Shown here: positions 9,153-14,825 of the stretch, in pieces
Position numbering within the stretch: position 1 is the stretch's first letter
Layout: each line of letters opens with the position of its first letter
Virus record (IMG/VR): IMGVR_UViG_3300030329_004073
Location: 1-26,741 of that record
Reading direction: 5' to 3' (one strand)
Length of the DNA stretch: 26,741 nucleotides
From: a virus
Notes under the pieces: generated by a model
The model's input: the letters and a program-made list of their open reading frames with translations, nothing else
Database searches by the model: none
What the model was told of the DNA's origin: nothing
Position numbers and translations under genes: made by a program

Positions 9153-9517
9153 TATTTAGTATTAAACCATGGCTCGTCAGTATCTTGAATCCCTTTTTTA
9201 AAATAAGAAAAATCTTCTATAAGTCTATCTATCATAGAATGCCCTGTTTCCTGACCATACAATAGTTCATGCGAACCTTTCATCCCTACCTCAGAATTAT
9301 CTAATAACCATTTTGCCAATGCATTAACAGCAGTCTCTGCGCCAGAATGCATTGATTCTCCAACGCTTGAAGCATTATCGACCGCCATTTGCTGCAATTT
9401 ACTTAAAACAATCGGCGTCTCCCTTACAAAGTAATCAGATAAATCCTCTACGTTTGGATTTTCTAATACCTCTTGGTCAACTGTGGGTTGGTTAAAATGT
9501 CCATATTGATTCTTCAT
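9152..9517 (-). CDS. Unknown small acidic protein
   Basis: A 121-residue, mostly helical protein starting MKNQYGHFNQPTVDQEVLEN. The middle (VNALAKWLLDNSEVGMKGSH) looks amphipathic. There are no cysteines and no membrane helix. I do not recognise the family. It is coupled to both neighbours: the stop of the endolysin gene is one base from its start region and its stop overlaps the start of the HEADH protein. Co-translation with the HEADH protein suggests the two may work together, for example as a chaperone or a structural partner, but nothing in the sequence proves this. A holin is unlikely because no hydrophobic segment of sufficient length is present. Confidence 0.6.
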   Translation of the reverse strand: MKNQYGHFNQPTVDQEVLENPNVEDLSDYFVRETPIVLSKLQQMAVDNASSVGESMHSGAETAVNALAKWLLDNSEVGMKGSHELLYGQETGHSMIDRLIEDFSYFKKGIQDTDEPWFNTK

Positions 9518-9916
9518 TTAAAACTCCTTAATTAACTCAAAGTGGGGAAAATCATCGAAATTGTTATCATCAACCTCGAAATTCTTATTCCAGTCTCCTC
9601 CCCAACGTATATTTATTTCCATTGATTGTGCTATTCCAAGAACAAAGCCTGCAAACAGATGGAAACGTTCTCTATCATCCCAGTCAATGGGATAAGGGAC
9701 CACATCAACAGCACGACTAGGATTAGCGTTGTGACGACCATTTGGGAACTTAACCTTTGTTTTTCCTTCTTCATATAGCTTATTCTGCCTTTCTCCAGAC
9801 CTATGTCCTTCAAGCACACTACAATCTACATATTTTATTACTTCATTGAATAAATCTTGCAAATCCTCATGGCATGTTGCAAGTCTACTTCTTGATGTTC
9901 TTCCAAATTTTGGCAT
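9518..9916 (-). CDS. Endolysin: M15-type L-alanyl-D-glutamate/D-Ala peptidase
   Basis: A 132-residue single-domain peptidoglycan peptidase of the VanY/T5-endolysin type. The conserved order is present: EGHRSGERQNKLYEEGKT (residues 36-53), then NGRHNANPSRAVDVVPYP with zinc ligands H62 and D71, WGGDW at 105-109, and DDFPHFEL with catalytic D122 and zinc ligand H125. It cuts peptide cross-links in the cell wall to release phage, or acts in the virion during entry. There is no signal peptide, so it needs a holin or works inside the particle. The length equals the bare catalytic domain. It sits between small and large terminase genes, coupled on both sides; this is unusual for a lysis gene and leaves a virion role open. 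Confidence 0.9.
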   Translation of the reverse strand: MPKFGRTSRSRLATCHEDLQDLFNEVIKYVDCSVLEGHRSGERQNKLYEEGKTKVKFPNGRHNANPSRAVDVVPYPIDWDDRERFHLFAGFVLGIAQSMEINIRWGGDWNKNFEVDDNNFDDFPHFELIKEF

Positions 9917-10611
9917 TATTCAATCCCCCATTCCCACGGCTCATCTTTTTTACTTCTCATATAATCACGATATCCTAATTTAGACCCTATAAATGTATTA
10001 ATGTTACCCCTGACTCCAGATTCAGTAAACACAGTACCCTTTAGTCCAGTATTTACTAACTTCATCTTTTCCTTTGCGTCCATAGCTTTAAAGGTTTTTT
10101 GTATACGAGCAATATTATCAAGCATACGTGACAACTCCTCATCCGATACTCCAAAGAAATTACTAACTGCTTTATTATTTTTTACGAATTTTAATAAATC
10201 ATATTTTGAGCCAGTAAAATTTCTAATATCATCTCTTAGTGACGACTCGTAACCTTTGATATTACTTTTAAAATGCTCCTTTGCATCATAATAATCACCA
10301 AATTCATCCCCATAACCTTCATTTTCCATGTATTCACCTAAAGTTAAACCTGTCATTGGGTCTTTAATATTATCTTTTGCCCATTCTATTCTATCTTTCC
10401 CTTTTATATCTTGTGGAGCATCATCTGCATCAATAGATTTATGTTGAGAAAGAATATTCGCCCTATTCTCTATATCACTAATAACTGGTTTATTAGTAAT
10501 ATAATTATCAATAAGTCCTTGAATAACACTTGAAGATATTGAACTAACATTTGGATTTTGTTCAATATATGCATTAATCAATGAATCTCTTATACTTTCT
10601 TTATTAAGCAT
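9916..10611 (-). CDS. Unknown helical protein of the packaging operon
   Basis: A 231-residue polar protein, probably mostly alpha-helical. Recognisable pieces are a glycine-bearing middle (MTGLTLGEYMENEGYGDEFG, about residues 87-106) and helices such as YDAKEHFKSNIKGYESSLRD and RMLDNIARIQKTFKAMDAKE. It ends EPWEWGIE. No enzyme motif, zinc site or membrane segment is visible. It overlaps its neighbours by a single base on both sides (zinc ribbon upstream, endolysin downstream), so it belongs to one polycistronic unit. A minor virion or injected protein is the most natural guess given the neighbours; confidence in function is low. Confidence 0.6.
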   Translation of the reverse strand: MLNKESIRDSLINAYIEQNPNVSSISSSVIQGLIDNYITNKPVISDIENRANILSQHKSIDADDAPQDIKGKDRIEWAKDNIKDPMTGLTLGEYMENEGYGDEFGDYYDAKEHFKSNIKGYESSLRDDIRNFTGSKYDLLKFVKNNKAVSNFFGVSDEELSRMLDNIARIQKTFKAMDAKEKMKLVNTGLKGTVFTESGVRGNINTFIGSKLGYRDYMRSKKDEPWEWGIE

Positions 10612-10862
10612 TATGCTTTCCCTTCTATACCATCATATTCAACTTTTAATGTAATCAGTTCATTTTTCTGATTAAACTCTGAACCACAGTGAGGACACAT
10701 CCAGCCTAGAATATCACAATTTTCATCTACTAAGCCTATTCGCCTACTGTATTCAGCGTTATAATATAAGTTTCTGTCGCAAACCATGCAAGGGTCTTTT
10801 TCTTCACCCTTTTTATTTTTTTTCGCTTTCAGCGTGACCGACAAGCTTGATTTCTTGCTCAT
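10611..10862 (-). CDS. Zinc-ribbon protein overlapping the small terminase gene
   Basis: An 83-residue protein with a basic N-terminus (about residues 1-22: S, K-rich) and a two-knuckle zinc ribbon: C25-x2-C28 (PCMVCDR) and C56-x2-C59 (WMCPHCGSEF). Such ribbons bind nucleic acid or protein partners; there is no catalytic motif. The first 50 bases of the gene lie inside the end of 10813-11556 in another frame. The start at 10862 has GGAG 10 nt upstream, within the terminase coding sequence. The position next to the small terminase suggests help in DNA recognition or packaging control, by inference only. Confidence 0.75.
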   Translation of the reverse strand: MSKKSSLSVTLKAKKNKKGEEKDPCMVCDRNLYYNAEYSRRIGLVDENCDILGWMCPHCGSEFNQKNELITLKVEYDGIEGKA

Positions 10863-11556
10863 TCTTAATTTTCTCCAATTGTTCGGGGGTAAAACCTTGC
10901 CAAACTGTTAATTGTTCTGATTTCTTTTCTGTGTCGAATAACCCAGCTATTTTAGCTAATGAGTCCAATGAACGCAATCTATCGCTATCTCGTTCACCAA
11001 TATCGGCAATATCCTTATATCTACCAATAATATACTCTGGAGTTACTCCTTCTTCTTCAAGAATGGCTTTTATTTCTTCAGTTACCATATTTTGTACATT
11101 CTCCTGTTTCATTAATTTCTGTGCTGCGGTCTTAATGTAGTTTTCGCTCTCAGCCTTTGGATACGTCATACTATATGCCTGCGTCACACCAATACCCGCA
11201 GCTACATATCTTGCAAAAATTCTTTCGTTAGGTAGCTTATTATTGCGGTTTTTACCACTAAATCTATAAATGTTCTCTGCAACACCATTAGCTCCAATCA
11301 TTTTGGTGTTTTTTCTTGAACAGACAAACGAACCACAGACAGTTCTTACCACTTTTTGCCTCTTTTCGCCCGAAATGTCTTTAAGGTAGTAAATTTTCAG
11401 TATTTGGCAAATATTCATGTCATCAGTAAATACCCATTCACCCTCTCTTCCCTCTCTCCAGTTACGCTCAGGCGTGATATCAGGGTGTTTTGCCTTAAAC
11501 TCCTTTAAATTGTCATAAAGGTAGTGAAATTTGCCCTTGATTTCTTTGTAATCCAT
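10813..11556 (-). CDS. terS: Terminase small subunit, two-part
   Basis: A 247-residue protein. The C-terminal part, residues about 108-210, has the small-terminase pattern: PNERIFARYVAAGIGVTQAY (helix-turn-helix-like), then YPKAESENYIKTAAQKLMKQ and VTPEYIIGRYKDIAD..., RLRSLDSLAKIAGLFD. This domain would recognise the packaging site and stimulate the TerL ATPase. Residues 1-105 form an extra domain (EWVFTDDMNICQILKIYYL ... VVRTVCGSFVC...MIGANGVAENIYRFS) that I know only as a pattern in some phage proteins. It is the first gene of the leftward operon. No good Shine-Dalgarno precedes ATG 11556 (the leader reads UUGUAUAUUAUUUU), unlike its neighbours, so a leaderless or weakly translated mRNA is possible. 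Confidence 0.72.
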   Translation of the reverse strand: MDYKEIKGKFHYLYDNLKEFKAKHPDITPERNWREGREGEWVFTDDMNICQILKIYYLKDISGEKRQKVVRTVCGSFVCSRKNTKMIGANGVAENIYRFSGKNRNNKLPNERIFARYVAAGIGVTQAYSMTYPKAESENYIKTAAQKLMKQENVQNMVTEEIKAILEEEGVTPEYIIGRYKDIADIGERDSDRLRSLDSLAKIAGLFDTEKKSEQLTVWQGFTPEQLEKIKNEQEIKLVGHAESEKK

Positions 11557-11585
11557 AAAATAATATACAAAAGAAGAAATAACAG

Positions 11586-11614
11586 TTGCACTATAAATTT
11601 TATTTTACTATAAT
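11586..11614 (+). promoter_or_regulatory. Sigma-70-type promoter, near consensus
   Basis: TTGCAC at 11586-11591, a 17-base A/T-rich spacer and TATAAT at 11609-11614. The -10 box is perfect and the spacing is ideal, so host RNA polymerase should start near 11621. The promoter points rightward into the structured segment 11620-11832 and the ORF at 11851, away from the leftward packaging operon. It starts only 30 bases from the small-terminase start, so use of the two directions may interfere. Confidence 0.75.
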
Positions 11615-11619
11615 ACTAA

Positions 11620-11832
11620 GCGGTATATGGGTTGGCTAAACGCTTTTTGCGTATATCGAAGTAAATGGCTACAAAAAGGGGATTTGTAACACAGCCACAA
11701 GCAAGTCGAAGACAATTGAGCTAGTTACCGAAAAGATTGTCCTACAAAATTAACGGCTCCGAAGGAACTAAATGGTAGAGGCTAATCTTCTTTCTTTATG
11801 TTAGGGGATTAGATGGTCTCTACCCAAAACTC
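11620..11832 (+). ncRNA. Predicted structured RNA from the 11586 promoter
   Basis: About 210 bases with no ORF, G/C-richer than the surroundings, directly downstream of the promoter. Foldable elements in order: ACGC-UUUUU-GCGU (11640-11652); a long hairpin UGGCUACAAA (11666-11675) with UUUGU (11683-11687) and AGCCA (11693-11697), with a 5-nt bulge and loop AAGGGGA; GACAAU (11711-11716) with AUUGUC (11736-11741); GGUAGAG (11774-11780) with CUCUACC (11818-11824) enclosing CUAAUC (11782-11787) with GAUUAG (11807-11812). GUAAC 11686-11690 and GUUAC 11724-11728 could form an alternative or pseudoknot pairing. No known RNA family fits. It may be a stand-alone regulatory RNA, a packaging RNA or the 5' leader of the 86-aa gene. 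Confidence 0.5.
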
Positions 11833-11850
11833 ACCAAAGGAACTACACTT

Positions 11851-12111
11851 ATGTTAATTATATTCTATACAATCATCATATTCTCCATAACATTAGATGA
11901 AGTATGGAATATCTATAATCCTAGAATTAATCCAATTAAACAATATTCAGCATTAGAATGGGAAAAAGATGATTTTTATTCCAAAAAAATATATGGACAA
12001 TGGATATTGAAGAAATCTAGAAAATCTGATAACGAAACAAAAAAATATGTTAGACATGTATATTGGATTCAAATGGTAGAAAAATATCCTAAATTAAAAA
12101 AATTGCCTTAG
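11851..12111 (+). CDS. Small protein with a hydrophobic N-terminus, unknown
   Basis: An 86-residue ORF starting at ATG 11851 with AAAGGA 9 nt upstream. Residues 1-15 (MLIIFYTIIIFSITL) are hydrophobic enough for a signal anchor or short membrane helix; the rest is rich in K, Y, W, I and E and has several tryptophans (VWNIYNP, YGQWILKK, HVYWIQ). I do not recognise it. It is the only ORF on the transcript from the 11586 promoter, downstream of the structured RNA, and is followed by the bidirectional-looking stem at 12247-12273. Codon use is A/T-heavy like its neighbours. A membrane-acting early or establishment protein is possible. It could also be chance, but the ribosome site and promoter argue for a gene. 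Confidence 0.55.
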   Translation: MLIIFYTIIIFSITLDEVWNIYNPRINPIKQYSALEWEKDDFYSKKIYGQWILKKSRKSDNETKKYVRHVYWIQMVEKYPKLKKLP

Positions 12112-12135
12112 AATGCGTCTCTCTCTTTATATAAC

Positions 12136-12173
12136 GCACCACCACCCCCATGATTGCCCCTACCCCCTCGCCT
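12136..12173. other. C-rich/G-rich strand-asymmetric tract
   Basis: Thirty-eight bases, of which most are C on the plus strand, with runs of five, four and five C separated by short A/T spacers. The minus strand is correspondingly G-rich (GGGGG-TA-GGGG-CAATCAT-GGGGG-TGGTGG), able in principle to form a G-quadruplex of two or three tiers. Nothing similar occurs elsewhere in this A/T-rich window. It lies in the non-coding control region near the small terminase gene, where packaging or replication-origin signals are often found. Confidence 0.4.
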
Positions 12174-12236
12174 CTTGGGTTGAAAATTTGGTTTAAATTA
12201 GAATTTATAAAGTATAACTAGAAAATCAACAAATTA

Positions 12237-12273
12237 TAGAAAAAGAGAAAGCCACCTATAATAAGTGGCTTTC
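12237..12273 (-). terminator. Stem-loop terminator for the two minus-strand genes
   Basis: A perfect 9-bp stem, GAAAGCCAC (12247-12255) with GTGGCTTTC (12265-12273), 9-nt loop. Read leftward it is followed by the pyrimidine run TCTTTTTCT, giving a usable intrinsic terminator 34 bases after the stop of 12307-12480. Read rightward only UUUC follows, so it would be weaker for the transcript from 11586. Confidence 0.65.
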
Positions 12274-12306
12274 ATGTGGTGGGATGTTTGGTAGGTTGTA
12301 CGGATG

Positions 12307-12480
12307 TTATTCTTTATTACATGCATCAATGAATCGTAGTTCATCGAAGTTATTATTAATTATACTTAAGTAGTCGCTTAACTCTTCAACTAATGCATCC
12401 TTGTCTATTAATGTATTATCATTATGAAATGTATTTCTATTTATTATCTTTGCTAATGCTATGAAGTGTTTACGTGTCAT
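12307..12480 (-). CDS. Small MTRKHF-type phage protein
   Basis: A 57-residue protein, too short for common ORF cut-offs. It begins MTRKHFIALAKIINRNT and ends FDELRFIDACNKE. The pattern MTRKHF..LA..I ... F...D.....N..FD..RF..AC is a frequent small protein of unknown function in phages and some prophages, so this is very likely a real gene. Its start ATG (12480) has GAGGAG about 10 nt upstream. It is the second gene of a two-gene minus-strand unit and is followed by the stem-loop at 12247-12273. All other genes between 11851 and 24618 run the other way. Function unknown; early-gene association is typical. Confidence 0.85.
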   Translation of the reverse strand: MTRKHFIALAKIINRNTFHNDNTLIDKDALVEELSDYLSIINNNFDELRFIDACNKE

Positions 12481-12484
12481 TATA

Positions 12485-12646
12485 TTATAACTCCTCTTTT
12501 GGTGTGCCGTTATTATTATTTATCTTACATTCTAAACTATTATATATATGTTCGTAGTTTATAAATCCACTTTCTACGACCTTCTTACCGTTATATAGTG
12601 TAATTTCTTTATAATATCTAATATACTTTATGTTATTATTATTCAT
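12485..12646 (-). CDS. Small unknown protein, first of a two-gene unit
   Basis: A 53-residue protein starting at ATG 12646 with GGGAG about 9 nt upstream. It is rich in N, Y, I and K (MNNNNIKYIRYYKEITLYNG at the start). The middle reads KKVVESGFINYEHIYNS, resembling a short beta-hairpin plus helix. I do not recognise a family. Its stop lies 4 bases before the start of 12307-12480 and its last codons (KEEL) contain that gene's ribosome site, so the two are translationally coupled. Because the start and spacing are clean, I take it as real in spite of its length. Confidence 0.65.
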   Translation of the reverse strand: MNNNNIKYIRYYKEITLYNGKKVVESGFINYEHIYNSLECKINNNNGTPKEEL

Positions 12647-12659
12647 GTCTTAAACTCCC

Positions 12660-12741
12660 TTTTTTTAATGATGTACAAATATAATACATTTTATTATTTA
12701 TATACTAATTATTTATTATATATATTTATTTTATTTATTAC
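12660..12741. other. Almost pure A/T tract in the control region
   Basis: About 80 bases with only a handful of G or C. The tract lies between the divergent small genes and the early promoter. On the minus strand it offers a promoter-like TTAGTA-16-TATTAT for the two minus genes (low confidence). Easily melted DNA of this kind is also found at replication origins; no iterons or DnaA boxes were found to prove that use here. Confidence 0.4.
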
Positions 12742-12770
12742 TTGCAATATATATATTATCGTTGTATTAT
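12742..12770 (+). promoter_or_regulatory. Early-operon promoter
   Basis: TTGCAA at 12742-12747, 17-base spacer, TATTAT at 12765-12770. Expected start near 12777, 50 bases before the first gene of the rightward early operon (12827). The TTGCA- start of the -35 box is shared with the 11586 promoter, suggesting the same host sigma factor. The stretch TTGACA at 12781-12786 lies downstream and lacks a -10 partner. Confidence 0.65.
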
Positions 12771-12826
12771 TATACGTTCTTTGACATAATAACTAATGCG
12801 ACTAAGTGTTGCGAAAGGTGGTCTAT

Positions 12827-13237
12827 ATGGCTAATAGTAATGTAAAAGATTTTCTAGGTGTTAAGAAAATCAGTAAACCAAAGACAAAGACAAACAACAC
12901 TAATAAATCACTAAAAGCATTAATAAGTGATAGAGTAAACCAAGTAATACATGAAACTCTATTAAATGAATTTAGTGATTACTACAAGTGCATTGAAGCG
13001 ACTAGCTTTGCTAAGACTAAAAATGATGATGAACGAGAAATTGTTAATCATAATGGATGGAAGCTAATGATTCCAACAACATACACAAATGATAAAGGCG
13101 AAACATTTGAAGGTGATGTATGGAGTGTAGGCGAACCAACATTATATATCAAAGGTCTAAAAGCAACAAATGAAAGCAATTTCATTTTTGATTATAAAGA
13201 AACACAAAAGGCTACAATCACTAAAGAAACAAAGTAA
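12827..13237 (+). CDS. First early-operon protein, unknown
   Basis: A 136-residue protein. I place the start at ATG 12827 (MANSNVKDFLGVKK), with AAAGGTGG 6 nt upstream, not at the GTG 21 bases earlier that lies inside that ribosome site. Residues 1-30 are basic and threonine-rich; residues 30-60 form helices (SLKALISDRVNQVIHETLLN); the C-terminal half looks beta-rich (NGWKLMIPTTYTNDKGETFEG, DVWSVGEPTLYIKGL). No motif is recognised. It stands alone on a transcript ended by the strong terminator at 13261-13295, so it is probably expressed first and at a high level, as for host-takeover proteins. That role is inferred from position. Confidence 0.75.
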   Translation: MANSNVKDFLGVKKISKPKTKTNNTNKSLKALISDRVNQVIHETLLNEFSDYYKCIEATSFAKTKNDDEREIVNHNGWKLMIPTTYTNDKGETFEGDVWSVGEPTLYIKGLKATNESNFIFDYKETQKATITKETK

Positions 13238-13260
13238 GTAACACAAAACAAAAAACAATT

Positions 13261-13295
13261 AAGCACAATCATTTAATTATGGTTGTGCTTTTTTG
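13261..13295 (+). terminator. Strong intrinsic terminator
   Basis: AAGCACAATC (13261-13270) pairs with GGTTGTGCTT (13281-13290), 10 bp with one G-U, 10-nt A/T loop, followed by TTTTG. It ends or attenuates transcription from the 12742 promoter 24 bases after the first early gene. The genes beyond need read-through, antitermination or other start sites. Confidence 0.85.
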
Positions 13296-13321
13296 TTTAT
13301 AGCAATAAAGGAAAAACATTA

Positions 13322-13585
13322 ATGACAAGTACAACAATAAATGATTATTTAAAACAATATGCAAAGGGTAGCGAAAGCGACCACGAAATAGAATGTACAA
13401 GAAATCAGTACGGTGTAGTAAGAATAATAGTAAGAGCGAAAGTAATACCTTGTAGCTGTTGCAAGGCACCAACCAAAAGAAATAAATTAATAGATAAGAG
13501 ATGGACTGATGGACAAGGACTGAGGCGAGAAGCCAAGATGTGCCCAACATGTTCTGCTGTCTCAAAAGATTTGTATGGTATCTAA
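13322..13585 (+). CDS. Small zinc-knuckle protein
   Basis: An 87-residue protein starting at ATG 13322 (MTSTTINDYLKQY) with AAGGA upstream; an in-frame ATG 39 bases earlier lies in the terminator loop region and is not used. Residues 41-75 contain C-S-C-C (VIPCSCCKAPTKRNK) and C-P-T-C (EAKMCPTCSAVSK), a probable zinc ribbon with a basic linker. Nucleic-acid or protein binding is the normal use of such a fold. It is the first gene after the terminator and precedes the hairpin and TCACTATCACA site at 13602-13631. No named family is recognised. Confidence 0.75.
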   Translation: MTSTTINDYLKQYAKGSESDHEIECTRNQYGVVRIIVRAKVIPCSCCKAPTKRNKLIDKRWTDGQGLRREAKMCPTCSAVSKDLYGI

Positions 13586-13620
13586 AAACGATAGCTGGAG
13601 ATTTGTGCATCGCCACAAAA

Positions 13621-13631
13621 TCACTATCACA
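13621..13631 (+). repeat. TCACTATCACA site 1
   Basis: First of five exact copies of this 11-mer. It ends 18 nt before the start of 13649-13846, just upstream of the ribosome site, and follows a 6-bp hairpin (TTTGTG 13602-13607 with CACAAA 13614-13619). Confidence 0.7.
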
Positions 13632-13648
13632 AAAGGAAAGGGTTAGGC

Positions 13649-13846
13649 ATGACTGATAATAAAAAGGAAACAGATAGAAAAAAGCCAACAAGCATATTTG
13701 CTGCATTCAGAAACGCAGAGCATGCAAAATGGGCATTTGATAACATTTATAACAAACTAAAGAAAGATGAGGCATTTGAATTGGTGCTGTATGTCGGACA
13801 GCTTGAAACAACAATGAGAGAGGGGTATTCTGATGACAATGAATAG
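13649..13846 (+). CDS. Small unknown early protein
   Basis: A 65-residue soluble protein beginning MTDNKKETDRKKPTSIFAAF, helical in the middle (RNAEHAKWAFDNIYNKLKKD), with an acidic tail. GGAAAGG is placed before the ATG, and a TCACTATCACA site lies just upstream of that. Its last 14 bases overlap the next gene. I do not recognise a family and see no motif. The tight overlap and ribosome site make it a real gene of the early operon. Confidence 0.7.
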   Translation: MTDNKKETDRKKPTSIFAAFRNAEHAKWAFDNIYNKLKKDEAFELVLYVGQLETTMREGYSDDNE

Positions 13847-14105
13847 CGTATCAATAGTAAATTATTTAACTGATATGGTAGGTGATGGCAAGCAAATAGA
13901 AGATGTTCCAAAACAGATAAGGGTAGGTGCTTGTAATTATGCATTTGTAAGAGGCGATATTGGTCTTGAGCTGTGGGTATGGGCTGAAGACCAGTGGTGT
14001 CAGGTATCTGATTTAACTTGCATGAGAGTATGGCAATACCAAGAAATAAAATCATATGCTGTGGCTGTTGGTATGGTAGAAGAAGATGAAGATTTATTTA
14101 TTTAA
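13833..14105 (+). CDS. Small unknown early protein
   Basis: A 90-residue protein (MTMNSVSIVNYLTDMVGDG ...) with a tryptophan-rich middle (ELWVWAEDQWCQVSDLTCMR) and an acidic C-terminus (EEDEDLFI). The ATG at 13833 has GAGGGG 7 nt upstream inside the previous gene, so the two are coupled. The pattern suggests a compact alpha/beta fold. No family or catalytic motif is recognised. It is followed by the structured non-coding segment 14112-14197. Confidence 0.7.
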   Translation: MTMNSVSIVNYLTDMVGDGKQIEDVPKQIRVGACNYAFVRGDIGLELWVWAEDQWCQVSDLTCMRVWQYQEIKSYAVAVGMVEEDEDLFI

Positions 14106-14111
14106 ATAATA

Positions 14112-14197
14112 ACTGGGGATATTGACAGGCGAGTATACCAGGTACAGAGGCGTAAAAACCAGAAGTCGCTGTGTGCTAACGAGGGTCAAGCCCCAGT
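14112..14197 (+). ncRNA. Structured RNA element closed by a 12-bp helix
   Basis: The 112-base gap between 14105 and 14218 is G/C-richer than its neighbours. Its ends pair: ACTGGGG (14112-14118) and TTGAC (14122-14126) with GTCAA (14185-14189) and CCCCAGT (14191-14197), separated only by a 3-nt/1-nt internal loop. Inside, GCGA (14129-14132) can pair with TCGC (14166-14169). The length (86 nt) recalls a tRNA but no cloverleaf or T-loop fits. It ends 20 bases before the start of the next gene, so it may control that gene or be processed from the early mRNA. No known family is recognised. Confidence 0.5.
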
Positions 14198-14217
14198 AAA
14201 ACTAATAGGAGAAACTG

Positions 14218-14448
14218 ATGAGATACGGAGTAAACATTAACGCACTGGCATATTATTTATATAATGCTGACTTTGAACTGTTCAAAGAGGATATATTTGA
14301 AGATGATAACTTTACAGATGAGTATGTGCAAGATAAATTCAGAGAGTTTCAAGATAACTTCTCACACTTTCTGTATAGCTTGTCAAACAATCACAGAGCA
14401 AAGTTAGCTGAAGCCAGCATGAAACTTTATTTAATGCATAACAGATAA
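14218..14448 (+). CDS. Small acidic helical protein
   Basis: A 76-residue, D/E/F-rich protein (MRYGVNINALAYYLYNADFE ... FREFQDNFSHFLYSLSNNHR ... LYLMHNR). AGGAG lies 7 nt before the ATG. It looks entirely helical, with aromatic positions spaced as in a small helical bundle. There are no cysteines and no membrane segment. I do not recognise a family. It follows the structured RNA at 14112-14197 and precedes the second TCACTATCACA site. Confidence 0.7.
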   Translation: MRYGVNINALAYYLYNADFELFKEDIFEDDNFTDEYVQDKFREFQDNFSHFLYSLSNNHRAKLAEASMKLYLMHNR

Positions 14449-14450
14449 AA

Positions 14451-14461
14451 TCACTATCACA
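14451..14461 (+). repeat. TCACTATCACA site 2
   Basis: Exact copy in the gap between 14448 and 14480. It begins two bases after the stop of the preceding gene and ends 19 nt before the next start, leaving just room for the AAGGAGG ribosome site. Confidence 0.7.
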
Positions 14462-14479
14462 AACACAAGGAGGCAACAC

Positions 14480-14824
14480 ATGGAACTAGACAGAGATTAT
14501 TTATACCACTGCGGAGGCTGTGGTGAGGCTGACAAAAACTACCCTGATAAAAAGACAGAGTGTGAGCATTGTCATGGCACTGGTCAAGGTAATGATATCT
14601 TCCAAGATGAACCAGAGGAATGCGGTGGCTGTAACGGATATGGTGCCTATCTTGACAGAGTGTCACCAATAGAATATCATGAATGGGCAAGAGCAGATGC
14701 TTATGGGATATATACTGGGCTGTATTGTGATAAATGTTATGACAACCCAGAGAAATATACATATCGTAAAGACAGATATCACGATGAAGGATATGCTGGA
14801 GAACGAATGGAAGGGGATTATTAA
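14480..14824 (+). CDS. DnaJ-type zinc-finger protein
   Basis: A 114-residue cysteine-rich protein. Four CxxC pairs are present, three of them with the CxxCxGxG-like form of the DnaJ cysteine-rich domain: CGGCGEA (11-17), CEHCHGTG (28-35), CGGCNGYG (48-55) and CDKCYDNP (about 83-90). DnaJ domains bind two zinc ions and unfolded peptides; stand-alone versions are common in phages and have no established function. There is no J-domain HPD motif, so it is not a co-chaperone by itself. AAGGAGG lies 8 nt before the ATG. The tail is charged (KDRYHDEGYAGERMEGDY). Confidence 0.8.
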   Translation: MELDRDYLYHCGGCGEADKNYPDKKTECEHCHGTGQGNDIFQDEPEECGGCNGYGAYLDRVSPIEYHEWARADAYGIYTGLYCDKCYDNPEKYTYRKDRYHDEGYAGERMEGDY

Positions 14825-14825
14825 G

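Noticed and set aside
11666-11741. Cyclic-di-GMP (GEMM-I) riboswitch
   Set aside because: Short phrases such as AGCCAC and GTTACCGAA recall it, but the conserved tetraloop, receptor and paired stems are not in the right order.
11620-11832. Group I intron
   Set aside because: No convincing P/Q/R/S core, no interrupted gene on either side and no homing endonuclease.
12781-12786. TTGACA as a second early promoter
   Set aside because: No -10 box at 16-18 bases; the TTGCAA/TATTAT pair just upstream is better.
13269-13706. 145-aa minus-strand open frame
   Set aside because: Lies antisense to two well-supported genes, has no ribosome site, and its hydrophobic composition is an artefact of reading A-rich coding DNA backwards.
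14112-14197. tRNA gene
   Set aside because: Length and closing stem fit loosely, but there is no anticodon arm, no T-loop TTCRA pattern and no CCA end in the right place.
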